DNA of 64,000 bases from Romboutsia hominis (GCF_900002575.1 NZ_LN650648.1:2085565-2149564), one strand, 5' to 3'; counted from the stretch's first letter, positions 1-8,723 are shown. The notes: a model not told the origin generated them from the sequence alone. Numbers and translations: made by a program.

Positions 1-264
1 AATGTCTTTATTAGCTTTTCTATCAAGCCCTGTATATCTTATTTTTATTTTTATATCTTTAAAGTAGTCTAGCTTATTGTGCAAGTCTTCCTTTAACATA
101 TCAAGTACTTCATAGGATATTATAGATTTTGAGTTTAAATAAAAATATACTATTTTGTCTTCTTTAAAGTAAGTTACTTTGTTTATATAAACTTCTTTTA
201 GTTGTTTTTTTAATATATTATTGTTTATTTCTAGTTTATCTAAGTATTCACTAACAGTTTCCAT
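1..264 (-). CDS. polC: PolC-type DNA polymerase III alpha subunit, N-terminal fragment
   Basis: The window holds only the first 88 codons; the gene runs off the left edge. The start ATG at 262-264 follows a strong GGGAGG ribosome binding site. The translation begins METVSEYLDKLEINNN and continues with alternating short strands and helices, as in the small N-terminal domain of Gram-positive PolC, the replicative polymerase with built-in proofreading exonuclease. None of the catalytic, OB-fold or exonuclease motifs lie in the window, so the call rests on resemblance of this N-terminus and on the Peptostreptococcaceae core-gene context. An unrelated protein with a similar start cannot be excluded. 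Confidence 0.7.
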   Translation of the reverse strand, partial: METVSEYLDKLEINNNILKKQLKEVYINKVTYFKEDKIVYFYLNSKSIISYEVLDMLKEDLHNKLDYFKDIKIKIRYTGLDRKANKDI

Positions 265-425
265 AGTATCCTCCCTTCAAAACTTAGTAATATATTATAT
301 CACAGTTTTTAAGTTTTAGAGTTATCTATATTTATACCCATATATACTATTTTAATTTGGATTAGCTACAAATTGCACCTATTTTAATATTATATTAAAA
401 GACTATATAATTAGGCGGTGTTAAT

Positions 426-1097
426 ATGGCTACCTTTAACGAAAATAATTATAGAAAAATAACAACTTATTATAAAACATTAGGCGAAAAAAAATTATTT
501 AAATCTTCTTTAAGTAGTCTAAACCTAAACAAAAGAGTATTTTTATTTTATTTTAAATATAAAAATATTCCTATATGTGCCTTACCTAGACTAAGATCAA
601 TACTTGCTTCTAGACATAGCTTTTTATCTTTTTGCTATAATTTTTTTAACTTTGTAAACTCAAATGGTGTTTGTGTTGAAATTAGCGAAGATTCTATATC
701 TCTAATTGCTAAGTTTGTTGTATCTCACGAGATTGGTCATATTGTAGATAAAAATATATATAAATCTAAGGAACAATACAGCGCTATAATATATTCAATA
801 ATAGATAAAATAATAGAATACGATATAGACGTTAGTAATAACAATATCCATAAAGAAAATATTCCTGATGATTTAGAAAAAAACCTTATTGCTTTAAAGA
901 AAAATCTTATTAATCGAGAAGTTACAGCTTGGAATAATGCTAAATCTATGGTAAACATTAAAAATAGCCATGAAGAGTTTATATTTAACAAGGTAAAAGA
1001 GTATGCACTTGCTACTTATAACTTTGGAAATCTTAAAAGTGTTGTAAGAGAACATAATATAGATACTATTTTACGATATACAAAAAAAGTTGCATAG
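426..1097 (+). CDS. Putative zinc metallopeptidase-like protein, orphan (HEIGH motif)
   Basis: The family is not recognised with certainty. The 223-residue protein has a gluzincin-type zinc motif HEIGH at residues 101-105 following SLIAKFVVS, and about 60 residues later NREVTAW, whose Glu could be the third zinc ligand, as in ImmA/IrrE-like and M78-like proteins. No signal peptide or membrane segment is seen, so it is probably cytoplasmic. It is Lys/Asn-rich, stands alone between polC and the rsiV terminator region, and points away from both neighbours. The ATG follows GGCGGTG. An ImmA-type regulator-cleaving protease is possible, but no XRE repressor lies beside it. Confidence 0.6.
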   Translation: MATFNENNYRKITTYYKTLGEKKLFKSSLSSLNLNKRVFLFYFKYKNIPICALPRLRSILASRHSFLSFCYNFFNFVNSNGVCVEISEDSISLIAKFVVSHEIGHIVDKNIYKSKEQYSAIIYSIIDKIIEYDIDVSNNNIHKENIPDDLEKNLIALKKNLINREVTAWNNAKSMVNIKNSHEEFIFNKVKEYALATYNFGNLKSVVREHNIDTILRYTKKVA

Positions 1098-1130
1098 CTT
1101 TACATACTCTTATATTTTTTAAATTAAAAA

Positions 1131-1156
1131 TGTCTCAAAATAATAATTTTGAGACA
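1131..1156. terminator. Bidirectional intrinsic terminator
   Basis: An 11-bp perfect stem, TGTCTCAAAAT pairing with ATTTTGAGACA around the loop AATA, is flanked by an A run on the left and a T run on the right. It lies between the convergent metallopeptidase-like gene and the sigV-rsiV operon and could serve both. Confidence 0.8.
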
Positions 1157-1183
1157 TTTTCCCTAAATATTAAAATATATTAA

Positions 1184-1267
1184 TTATTTTGACATTATTA
1201 TGTACATAGATATTATAAGCCCTATACATCCAGTACAAAACATTATGTCAATAACCTTTTTATTCAT
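1184..1267 (-). CDS. Possible 27-residue membrane peptide after rsiV
   Basis: A short reading frame starts 17 bases after the rsiV stop and encodes MNKKVIDIMFCTGCIGLIIS followed by a few residues. It has a single hydrophobic segment and a CTGC motif. GGGGAG lies only two bases before the ATG and a GGGGG run lies further up, so the translation signal is imperfect. It would be co-transcribed with sigV-rsiV before the terminator. It may be a small membrane peptide or chance. Confidence 0.3.
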   Translation of the reverse strand: MNKKVIDIMFCTGCIGLIISMYIIMSK

Positions 1268-1283
1268 TCTCCCCTATTTCCCC

Positions 1284-2141
1284 CTATTTATTAAGTAATG
1301 GTTTTATTACATTATTAGGTATAGTAAATTCAACTAATCCCATATACCCTGGCGCTACGTCATACTTATCAAAGCATATAACAAGTTCACCATTTTTATT
1401 TATATAAAAATCTTGATTTTTATCAATAAACTTAAAATTCATTTCTTTTATTTCATCATCTATCCAATAATGTTTATTCTTATCTTTTTTCATATTGTCT
1501 CTCATTTGTTCTTTTATATTTTGACTTATAACATTTATATAGTCATTATTTTTAAACATCCCCTCTAAAGACAATACTGTTTCATTTTTTTTATCTATAT
1601 TATAAAATTTTCTTATTGTATTTGATGAACCTTGTGCATAATGAGTGTAAACTACTACTGAAAACAAATCTTCGTTATCTGTTAATACTTCATACCAAGA
1701 TTCTACTAAGCTATGCCCTTGTACTTTATCTGATTTTAATATTTCCATTTCTTCTAAGAAATCTTCGTATAATTTTTTTCCTTCTTTTTCAAACTCACTA
1801 TTTAATTTGTACTCTAATTTTTTATCTGTTAATCCGCTTATTTTTGGAACATCTATTGATGCCTTATATCCATTTTCATCTATACTGTAATTTTTTATAG
1901 TTATTATTTTTACTAAATTTCCTATTATCGGTATTTTAGAAAGAGTTTGAGCAAATGCTGGGCTAATATTTATGCCTAAAACAACAAGTAAAAGAGATGC
2001 TGCTATTACCATTTTGTTTTGATATTTTCTATATTTTATATTGCTATTTAGTGCATCATTTACTACATCATCTAATTCTTTTGGTATTTTAATATTATCA
2101 TAATCTTTCTTTAACATTTTCAAGCTATCTTTATCCTTCAT
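1284..2141 (-). CDS. rsiV: Anti-sigma-V factor RsiV, lysozyme-sensing type
   Basis: This membrane-bound anti-sigma factor would hold SigV inactive. Residues 1-42 form the cytoplasmic sigma-binding part, 43-60 a membrane segment, and PAFAQ at 61-65 resembles a signal peptidase cut site after Ala64. The remaining ~220 residues match the extracellular DUF4179/DUF3298 arrangement of RsiV. In Bacillus subtilis and Clostridioides difficile this family binds lysozyme, which allows cleavage by signal peptidase and release of the sigma factor. The gene follows the sigma gene with a two-base gap, so the two are one operon. It ends with a typical DUF3298 segment (residues PGYMGLVEFTIP). A different ECF anti-sigma with the same fold is the main alternative. 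Confidence 0.85.
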   Translation of the reverse strand: MKDKDSLKMLKKDYDNIKIPKELDDVVNDALNSNIKYRKYQNKMVIAASLLLVVLGINISPAFAQTLSKIPIIGNLVKIITIKNYSIDENGYKASIDVPKISGLTDKKLEYKLNSEFEKEGKKLYEDFLEEMEILKSDKVQGHSLVESWYEVLTDNEDLFSVVVYTHYAQGSSNTIRKFYNIDKKNETVLSLEGMFKNNDYINVISQNIKEQMRDNMKKDKNKHYWIDDEIKEMNFKFIDKNQDFYINKNGELVICFDKYDVAPGYMGLVEFTIPNNVIKPLLNK

Positions 2142-2143
2142 TA

Positions 2144-2656
2144 TTAACCATCCTCTCTCTTGATGTCTATTTTTATTTTAAGCTTACTAAGAGCCTTATA
2201 AATTCTAGTTTTTATTGTGCTTATATTTTGGTCTAATGTCTTTGCTATATCCTCTATTTTCATATCTTCAAAGTATCTAAGTATTATAACTGTTTTATAA
2301 ATTTCATCTAAGCTATCTACTGCCCTTAGTAGATCTATATCACTATATTTATCATAATCTATTTTAGAATCTTCTAAAACATCATCACTTACTACTATGT
2401 ATTTTTTATTTTTCCTTATGTAGTCTGTTGTAGTATTTATAAGTATTTTATAAAACCATGGCTTTATATTATCCGTATCTTTTAATGTATCTATTTTAGA
2501 AAGAGCTTTACATATAGCATCATGAACTATGTCTAGGGCATCATATTCATTTTTAACATAGCTATAAGCTATTTTGTAAAATGACTCTTTGTTTTTAACT
2601 ATATAGTCTTTTAATTTTTTTTCTTTTAAATCTTTGCTTAAGCTTAGCAGTTTCAT
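2144..2656 (-). CDS. sigV: ECF RNA polymerase sigma factor SigV
   Basis: A 170-residue group 4 sigma factor. Region 2 contains DIVHDAICKALSKI and a WFYKILINTTTDYIR segment; region 4 (LRYFEDMKIEDIAKTL, then STIKTRIYKALSKL) is the helix-turn-helix that binds the -35 box. It directs RNA polymerase to envelope-stress genes. The reading frame is open up to an ATG at 2686, but that ATG has no ribosome binding site and sits at the predicted transcription start of the ECF promoter just upstream; the ATG at 2656 is preceded by AAGGAAGG 12 bases away and is preferred. rsiV follows two bases after the stop. The SigV name, rather than another ECF sigma, rests on the partner. Confidence 0.88.
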   Translation of the reverse strand: MKLLSLSKDLKEKKLKDYIVKNKESFYKIAYSYVKNEYDALDIVHDAICKALSKIDTLKDTDNIKPWFYKILINTTTDYIRKNKKYIVVSDDVLEDSKIDYDKYSDIDLLRAVDSLDEIYKTVIILRYFEDMKIEDIAKTLDQNISTIKTRIYKALSKLKIKIDIKREDG

Positions 2657-2693
2657 TAATAATTTAAACCTTCCTTTCTTGTACATATATATA

Positions 2694-2720
2694 GACGACT
2701 TATGTACACTAAAAAGTTGC
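2694..2720 (-). promoter_or_regulatory. ECF (SigV-type) promoter of sigV-rsiV
   Basis: Reading on the minus strand, a -35 like GCAACTTTTT is followed after a normal ECF spacing by GTCGTCTA, matching the AAC ... CGTC form of ECF promoters. Transcription would begin near 2686. It suggests autoregulation of the operon by SigV. Confidence 0.65.
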
Positions 2721-2752
2721 TTATTTTTTAATTTTTTAATTTAATATATAAA

Positions 2753-2784
2753 ATACCCTCATCTTTTAACTTAGATGAGGGTAT
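2753..2784. terminator. Intrinsic terminator after the glucosaminidase gene
   Basis: A 12-bp perfect stem, ATACCCTCATCT with AGATGAGGGTAT and an 8-base loop, has T runs on both sides. It separates the glucosaminidase gene from the sigV promoter. Confidence 0.85.
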
Positions 2785-2792
2785 TTTTTTAT

Positions 2793-5225
2793 TTATCTGC
2801 TATATTTTGGAATATCAAATACTAAATTGCTTCCTTTATCATACATGCCAACTATTTTTACCATTACTCCTGATATACCATTTGCCCAGTTTACATCTGT
2901 TGCATATTGATGCCATGAGTAATCATAGTTAAATTTCATTTTAAATATGTTATTTTGCTTATATTTTGTATTTTTTATGTAATTTTGAGCTATCCATTTA
3001 GCTGAACCATCAATTGTTGCCTCTACACTTGTCCAACCATTTGAATAAGCAGCTTCAGCACCGCTTACGTTTGCACTATGGTCTATTGCACCTATACCAA
3101 AGAAGTTGTAAACCTTAACTGGTGATGGTAGTGGTTTTCCTTTGTATGATGTTATAGTTTGACCTTGTGCTAAAGTTGATCTTCCATAAGCTGTTTCCCA
3201 CATAGCATGAGATACTAAATAAGCTAAATCTATATCATATCTTTTAGCTGCATTTATAAAAGTTTGCCCTTGATTATAAAATACATTAGTTCCTGAAGAT
3301 GCTGGTCTTAAAGAGTTTAAATATGAGTTTAATTCACTAGCAGTAACTCCACCTTTATATGAATCTGTTCTTAAAAACTGCATCATTCCCTTTGTACTAC
3401 CTGTAAAGTTATTTGGGTTTAAGTAGTATTCTAAGTCTGCTCTACTAGCAGTAACAAATCCTCTTTTTATAGATGAATCTATAACATTTCCACCTACACG
3501 TGCTCTTTCTAATTGAACTACTACATGATCTTCTAATGTATATCCTAGTTGTATATGATTTACAGTTGCTCCATTTATATTGGCAGTTCCTCCACCATTA
3601 TCTGGAGTTTCACTTCCTCCACTAGAACCTATGTTACTTAAATACATACTAGAAACATATGCATTACTTCCTCTGTAATCTATTTTTGACCATCCATTAC
3701 TTTCTTCTTTTACTTTTACTTCATCACCCTTGCTTAAAACACCTATTTTAGAGTGAGATGTTGATGGACCACTTCTTACGTTTAGGAAGTCGTAGTTTAC
3801 TACTTTTACTGTATGATTATCTGGATTACTTGGTACCTCTGGTGTTGTACTTTCACTACTTAAGTACGAACTTGATACATATGCTACCTTTCCATTGTAT
3901 TTTATTTTACTCCATCCATTACTTTCTGATATTACTCCTACTTTATCTCCTTTTTTTAGTGTTCCTACTTTTGAGTGAGATGTTGATGGTCCACTTCTTA
4001 CATTTAAAAATTCATAGTTTACTACTTTTGTTTCTTTTATACTTTCACCTGGGTTACTTGGTACTTCTGGTGTTGTATTTTCTTTACTTAAATATGTACT
4101 TGATACGTATGCTACTTTTCCATTATATTTTATTTTACTCCATCCATTGCTTTCAGATATTACTCCTACTTTATCTCCCTTTTTTAATGTTCCTATTTTT
4201 GAGTGAGATGTTGATGGTCCACTTCTTACATTTAAAAATTCATAGTTTACTACTTTTGTTTCTTTTATACTTTCACCTGGGTTACTTGGTACTTCTGGTG
4301 TTGTATTTTCTTTACTTAAATATGTACTTGATACGTATGCTACATTTCCATTGTATTTTATTTTACTCCATCCATTGCTTTCAGATATTACTCCTACTTT
4401 ATCTCCCTTTTTTAATGTTCCTATTTTTGAGTGAGATGTTGATGGTCCACTTCTTACATTTAAGAAGTCATAGTTTACTACTTTTGTTTCTTTTACGCTT
4501 TCATTATTTGAATCTGGCTTTTCAGGATTTGTATTTGATAGATTACTTAAATATCTACTAGATACATAAGAAACTTTTCCATTGTAATTTATTTTACTCC
4601 ATCCATTACTTTCTGATATAACCCCTACCTTATCTCCTCTATTTAGTTTACCAACTATAGAATGAGATGTTGATGGTCCACTTCTTACATTTAAGAAGTC
4701 ATAATTTACTACCTTTGTAGTATTCGCTCTAGTATTTATATTAGAATCTGAAACTTTTTCTAAATAATCACTATATACATAGCCTATTCTTCCATCATAT
4801 TTAACTTTAGACCATCCATTGTTTTCTGATATTAATTCTAATATTGTTCCATTTTTTAATTTAGTTATAGCTCTATAACTAGTACCTGCACCATTTCTCA
4901 TGTTAAGTCCTTCTATTGTAACTCTTCTTTGGTTATCTGAAGAAGGATTATCATTTGATTCATTATTAGATAATGATATGTATGTAGATGACGCCCATCC
5001 AGTATTTCCTGTATTAGTTTTTATTTTGTACCATCCGTCTGTTTGTTCTTCAATTGATACTTTTTCATCCTTTTTAACACTAAATATTACTGCATGACTA
5101 GTTGAAGGTCCACTTCTTACATTTAAATAACTTGTTGTAACAATTCCTGTTAAATCAGAAGCATAAACACTACTTACGGTCATAGGCACTGCTGCTAGTG
5201 CTGCTAATGCTATCTTTTCTTTCAT
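2793..5225 (-). CDS. Secreted N-acetylglucosaminidase (GH73-like) with seven SH3b repeats
   Basis: A cell-wall hydrolase of 810 residues. A signal peptide (KEKIALAALAAVP, cleavage probably after VYA near residue 22) is followed by seven bacterial SH3 domains, each with a FLNVRSGPSTSH-like core, spanning about residues 25-530. The C-terminal ~230 residues are a glucosaminidase domain with HAMWETAYGRS; Glu677 is the likely catalytic acid. SH3b domains usually bind peptidoglycan. Repeats 4-6 are almost identical at the DNA level with a 228-bp period. The start follows AAGGAGAG. It lies just upstream of the lysozyme-responsive sigV operon but has its own terminator. The sugar bond cut is inferred from the family. 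Confidence 0.88.
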   Translation of the reverse strand: MKEKIALAALAAVPMTVSSVYASDLTGIVTTSYLNVRSGPSTSHAVIFSVKKDEKVSIEEQTDGWYKIKTNTGNTGWASSTYISLSNNESNDNPSSDNQRRVTIEGLNMRNGAGTSYRAITKLKNGTILELISENNGWSKVKYDGRIGYVYSDYLEKVSDSNINTRANTTKVVNYDFLNVRSGPSTSHSIVGKLNRGDKVGVISESNGWSKINYNGKVSYVSSRYLSNLSNTNPEKPDSNNESVKETKVVNYDFLNVRSGPSTSHSKIGTLKKGDKVGVISESNGWSKIKYNGNVAYVSSTYLSKENTTPEVPSNPGESIKETKVVNYEFLNVRSGPSTSHSKIGTLKKGDKVGVISESNGWSKIKYNGKVAYVSSTYLSKENTTPEVPSNPGESIKETKVVNYEFLNVRSGPSTSHSKVGTLKKGDKVGVISESNGWSKIKYNGKVAYVSSSYLSSESTTPEVPSNPDNHTVKVVNYDFLNVRSGPSTSHSKIGVLSKGDEVKVKEESNGWSKIDYRGSNAYVSSMYLSNIGSSGGSETPDNGGGTANINGATVNHIQLGYTLEDHVVVQLERARVGGNVIDSSIKRGFVTASRADLEYYLNPNNFTGSTKGMMQFLRTDSYKGGVTASELNSYLNSLRPASSGTNVFYNQGQTFINAAKRYDIDLAYLVSHAMWETAYGRSTLAQGQTITSYKGKPLPSPVKVYNFFGIGAIDHSANVSGAEAAYSNGWTSVEATIDGSAKWIAQNYIKNTKYKQNNIFKMKFNYDYSWHQYATDVNWANGISGVMVKIVGMYDKGSNLVFDIPKYSR
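3973..4656 (-). repeat. 228-bp tandem repeats encoding near-identical SH3b domains
   Basis: The string GAGTGAGATGTTGATGG recurs at 3973, 4201 and 4429, giving a period of 228 bp (76 codons). The units starting at 3973, 4201 and 4429 differ by few bases, including linker codons, which suggests recent duplication or gene conversion. Confidence 0.85.
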
Positions 5226-5331
5226 CTATATTCTCTCCTTGTGGATAAATTTGACATTATATACGATTAGTATAATTATACGACAGTATATTTTTTTAGT
5301 AAATCTTATCCGACAAATAAAACTAAAATTT

Positions 5332-5348
5332 TGTAGTTTTTTTGTAAC
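5332..5348 (+). promoter_or_regulatory. Possible WalR-like box upstream of the glucosaminidase gene
   Basis: TGTAGT, five bases, TGTAAC: two hexamers spaced as in the TGTWAH-N5-TGTWAH site of the WalR cell-wall regulator, with one mismatch in the first half. It lies about 110 bp before a muralytic gene, a usual WalR target. T-rich surroundings make a chance match possible. Confidence 0.3.
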
Positions 5349-5389
5349 TTTTTCTAGAAATATAGAGAAATTTATATTTAAAAACATTT

Positions 5390-5860
5390 TTATTTGAAAT
5401 ATTTTTTATTAAGTACCTCTGCACATTTTACACCATATGGAACTTTTTTAAGTCCAGTTTCTTTTTTAAATACTTCTACTAAATTTTTATTATTTTCAAT
5501 ATAGCTTTTATGATTTGGATAAATTATTGGATATTCTAAATAAGACATAAAGTACTCTAAATCTCTTCCACTACATCTTTTCCAATATCCATCCCATAAT
5601 GTATTGTTTATATAGTCCCATTGTTCTATTGCCTTTCCATTTTCTATAAAGTATTTTATAGGGTCTGGAATAGGACTTGTATTTTTTTTAAATTCAAAGT
5701 CTAATTCACATAATTCTTTTATATATTCTGTTATTTCTTCATTTAAATTTTTCATATTCTTTTCTAATTTTTCTATTCTTACTAAATCTACTTTTAATGA
5801 ACTTTTCTTATATGCCTTTGCATATATTTCTAGTAATTTATAATCTTTATCATTTATCAT
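5390..5860 (-). CDS. Conserved-looking hypothetical protein
   Basis: No family is recognised for this 156-residue protein. It is charged and soluble, with no signal peptide or membrane segment. Residues 18-60 (Lys/Glu/Leu-rich) could form a coiled coil or helical hairpin. The second half is aromatic-rich (WDYINNTLWDGYWKRCSGRD, then YPIIYPNHKSYI) and ends KVPYGVKCAEVLNKKYFK. The ATG has a good TAGGGG site. It is monocistronic, with no terminator seen before the glucosaminidase promoter region. Codon use resembles its neighbours. Confidence 0.65.
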   Translation of the reverse strand: MINDKDYKLLEIYAKAYKKSSLKVDLVRIEKLEKNMKNLNEEITEYIKELCELDFEFKKNTSPIPDPIKYFIENGKAIEQWDYINNTLWDGYWKRCSGRDLEYFMSYLEYPIIYPNHKSYIENNKNLVEVFKKETGLKKVPYGVKCAEVLNKKYFK

Positions 5861-6040
5861 ATATCTCTACCCCTAAAAATATATTTATTATAATATTTTG
5901 ATAAACTCTATTGTTTACCTCTTTTTTAAACGATAAATTGTTTGTATTTCTATATTTTATAAATTCCTTCTATCATAATATATACTATGTTATAGTAAAT
6001 TCATAATATGTAATTAATTTAGTGGTTTTGGAGGATATTT

Positions 6041-7327
6041 ATGAAGATAGGAGTTGTAGGACCTTTAGATTCTAGTAAAAAAATAAAAGAATATTTAAAT
6101 GAAATAGATAATGATTTAGAGATAAAATTATATATAAGAGAAAAGTTAGTAGATGCACCAGAAGTAATAGTAGATTGTGAAAATGAATGTGATGGAATAA
6201 TATTTACAGGTTGTGGAGTTTATGAATCTGTTAGGGCTAAGCATAAAATAAACTTGCCTAATGTTTTTGTATCAAGAGGTAATGCAAGTATTGTTAAAGC
6301 TCTATGGCAAATAAAAAACAGTAATATAAATTTTAATAAGTTTAGTATAGATGTAGTTGATAATGAGATTTTAAGTGATGCTTTATATGAAATTGACTTT
6401 GATATTAATAATGTATATTCTATGCCTTATTCTAATGATATTTCTGAAATGGATTATGCTAAATGGCATATTGATTTATTTGAAAGTAAAAAAACAGATG
6501 TAATGTTAACTGGACTTGCAAATGTTTATAATTGCTTAAAGTCAAAAGGATATCCAGTATTTAGACTAGAAGCAACTAGACCTCTTATAAGAGTAAGTTA
6601 TAATGAGCTAAAAAGTAAATATGAATTAAATAAAGCTAAACACTCTCAAATAGGTGTAGAGATTCTTAGCTTAGTAGATTATAAAGAAAGTATGGACAAG
6701 TATTACTCTAACATGATTAAAAGATGTGACCTTGATAAAATTATAGTTGAATATGTTAGAGATATACAAGGTTCTGTATTTAATTTTGGTAGAGATGAAT
6801 ACATAATATTTGCTCATAAAGGTGCTATTGAAAATGATATAAACTACAATAAATTATTTAGTTTAAAAAATAAAATAAAGTCTATTGGATTTTCTCTTGC
6901 TGTAGGTATTGGTATTGGAAATACTTCATATCAAGCTGAAACAAATGGATATAAAGCATTAAAGCGTTCTTTAGATTCTTCTGATTTTGATATATATTTA
7001 ATTGATGAAAATAAGTTTTTAAAAGGTCCTCTAGGGTTAGATAGTGAAATTAACTATTCACTTATAGCCTCTGATGAATATACAATAGATATTTCTAAAA
7101 AGTCAGGACTAAGCTGTGAATCAATATCAAAAATTATAGCAATAAGTAATACTAGACAAAGTAAAATATATGATACAAAAGAGTTAGCTACACACTTAAA
7201 TATAAGTGATAGAAGTGCTCGAAGAATTTTAAATAAATTAGTTTCAAAAGAACTAGCAAGAGTGTGTGCAAAGGGAACTAGTGAGGGGGTCGGTAGACCT
7301 AAAAACCTTGTAGAACTTTTATTTTAG
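6041..7327 (+). CDS. Transcriptional regulator: N-terminal sensor, degenerate GGDEF-like domain, C-terminal winged helix
   Basis: A 428-residue cytoplasmic regulator. The N-terminus (MKIGVVGPLDSSKKI, then DGIIFTGCGVYESV) resembles a Rossmann-like ligand-sensing domain such as those in PrpR-type regulators. The middle (DEYIIFAHKGA through GFSLAVGIGIGNTSYQAE and YKALKRSLDS) looks like a GGDEF-fold domain lacking the GGDEF catalytic motif. The last ~70 residues (YDTKELATHLNISDRSARRI) are a winged helix-turn-helix. It converges on the M20 hydrolase/DUF3100 operon across a shared terminator, so it may control that operon; this is inferred from position only. GGAGG supports the start. Confidence 0.72.
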   Translation: MKIGVVGPLDSSKKIKEYLNEIDNDLEIKLYIREKLVDAPEVIVDCENECDGIIFTGCGVYESVRAKHKINLPNVFVSRGNASIVKALWQIKNSNINFNKFSIDVVDNEILSDALYEIDFDINNVYSMPYSNDISEMDYAKWHIDLFESKKTDVMLTGLANVYNCLKSKGYPVFRLEATRPLIRVSYNELKSKYELNKAKHSQIGVEILSLVDYKESMDKYYSNMIKRCDLDKIIVEYVRDIQGSVFNFGRDEYIIFAHKGAIENDINYNKLFSLKNKIKSIGFSLAVGIGIGNTSYQAETNGYKALKRSLDSSDFDIYLIDENKFLKGPLGLDSEINYSLIASDEYTIDISKKSGLSCESISKIIAISNTRQSKIYDTKELATHLNISDRSARRILNKLVSKELARVCAKGTSEGVGRPKNLVELLF

Positions 7328-7330
7328 TAC

Positions 7331-7360
7331 AAAAAAGGGCTTATTAAAAGCCCTTTTTTT
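7331..7360. terminator. Bidirectional intrinsic terminator
   Basis: The stem AAAAAGGGCTT with AAGCCCTTTTT lies between the convergent regulator and M20 hydrolase genes, with A and T runs on the two sides. Confidence 0.85.
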
Positions 7361-7365
7361 ATTAA

Positions 7366-8679
7366 TTATATAGTTCTATCGTATTTTTCTAAGAAGCTTA
7401 AGTACTCTTCTTTAGTCATTACAGGAGTGAAGTTATTTAATATTTCATTAGCTTCTTTTGCTCCATCAAATAATAAATCTACAACAGTCATAGCCATAGA
7501 CTTTGCAGGTACTATGTATGCTAATTCTTCATCTACTATTTCATACTCTCTAGTATGAAGTGCCCCTTTTACACCACCTACCATTGGGTGAAGTGTTGGC
7601 ATTAGATGAGATATATCACCAAAGTCAAATGAACCTGTAAAATCTCCACCGTCAACTATTTTTTCTGATTCTATTCCTAAATCAACTAAGTTATCACTAA
7701 ATAATTTATCCATATCTCTATAACGAAGTATTGGTAAATATCCTGGTATTTCAGTTAATACTACCTCTGCTCCTACTGCATTACCACCTGCTATTAAAGC
7801 TCTATTTATTCTCTCACTAGCATCTATCATACCATCTATAGTTCTAGCTCTTACATATGATTCCATTTGAACATCAGCAGGTACAACATTTACTATATCT
7901 CCAGCTTTAGTTAAAATTGGATGGAATCTAACTCTTTCAGATTCTTTAAATGTTTCTCTTAGTGCATTTACATTATTTATAGCAAGCATTGCTGCATTTA
8001 AAGCATTTATTCCTTCATGTGGTGCTGAACCTGCATGTGATTCTTTTCCTATAAATTGAACTTTCTTTCCTATAAATCCATTACTTTCTGGACCTACTAA
8101 TGCCTTATTTTCTCCCATATCTAATGAATGGAACATCATAGACATATCTATATTATCAAAGTATCCTCTTTTAACAAGTTCTTGCTTTCCACCAAAGTAA
8201 GTTATTTCACCTTTATTTTTTAATGATTGTCTATATTCTAACTCTATAAATTCTTCTGCTGGAGTAGCCATAAAAGATACTTTTCCATCAAGATTATCTA
8301 ATACACCACTTTTAACTAATCCAACTGCAGCACCTAACATACCAGCTATTTGTATATTATGTCCACAAGTATGAGATGCACCTATTTCATTAGAGTGTTT
8401 ATGCTCTTTACAAGATATTCCGTCTAATTCACCTAATATAGATACATGTGGTCCTTTTTTATCACTATTTGCAGTAGCCATACATCCTGTAACAGCTATA
8501 TTTTTTTCTACTTCTAGTCCTAATTCTTCACTTAAAAAGTTTGATACAGCTTCAGTAGTTTTATATTCTTTATATCCGTATTCTGGATTTTCATATATTC
8601 CACGACCTACTTCTATTATTTTATCTCTATTTTCATCTATTGTTTTTATAATTAATTCTTTTAATTTAGCTTTATTCAT
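7366..8679 (-). CDS. M20-family amidohydrolase/carboxypeptidase
   Basis: A 437-residue metal-dependent hydrolase of the M20 (AbgA/IAA-amino-acid amidohydrolase-like) type. SHTCGHNIQIAG carries the CGHN metal-ligand signature, ATPAEEFIE the EE pair with the catalytic Glu, and MFHSLDM and LHTREYE further ligands. The dimerisation insert includes ESHAGSAPHEGINALNA, where the His helps bind substrate. No signal peptide is present, so it acts in the cytoplasm, probably cutting an N-acyl or p-aminobenzoyl-glutamate-like amide. It is the third gene of an operon behind two membrane proteins, which suggests they import its substrate. The true substrate cannot be read from the sequence. Confidence 0.85.
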   Translation of the reverse strand: MNKAKLKELIIKTIDENRDKIIEVGRGIYENPEYGYKEYKTTEAVSNFLSEELGLEVEKNIAVTGCMATANSDKKGPHVSILGELDGISCKEHKHSNEIGASHTCGHNIQIAGMLGAAVGLVKSGVLDNLDGKVSFMATPAEEFIELEYRQSLKNKGEITYFGGKQELVKRGYFDNIDMSMMFHSLDMGENKALVGPESNGFIGKKVQFIGKESHAGSAPHEGINALNAAMLAINNVNALRETFKESERVRFHPILTKAGDIVNVVPADVQMESYVRARTIDGMIDASERINRALIAGGNAVGAEVVLTEIPGYLPILRYRDMDKLFSDNLVDLGIESEKIVDGGDFTGSFDFGDISHLMPTLHPMVGGVKGALHTREYEIVDEELAYIVPAKSMAMTVVDLLFDGAKEANEILNNFTPVMTKEEYLSFLEKYDRTI

Positions 8680-8723
8680 AATTAATTCCTCCCAAAATAT
8701 ATAAATATTTGTATTATATTAAA

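Noticed and set aside
3758-4561. Long plus-strand open frame opposite the SH3b array
   Set aside because: It is the antisense shadow of the repeated SH3b coding sequence; the repetitive Leu/His-rich translation has no start signal or family pattern.
3973-4656. Regular direct repeats that might suggest a CRISPR array
   Set aside because: The 228-bp period is coding and in frame, there are no ~30-bp repeats with unique spacers, and no cas genes are present.
5252-5280. TTGACA followed by TATAAT on the plus strand upstream of the glucosaminidase gene
   Set aside because: The spacing is 14 bp and there is no plus-strand gene downstream to express.
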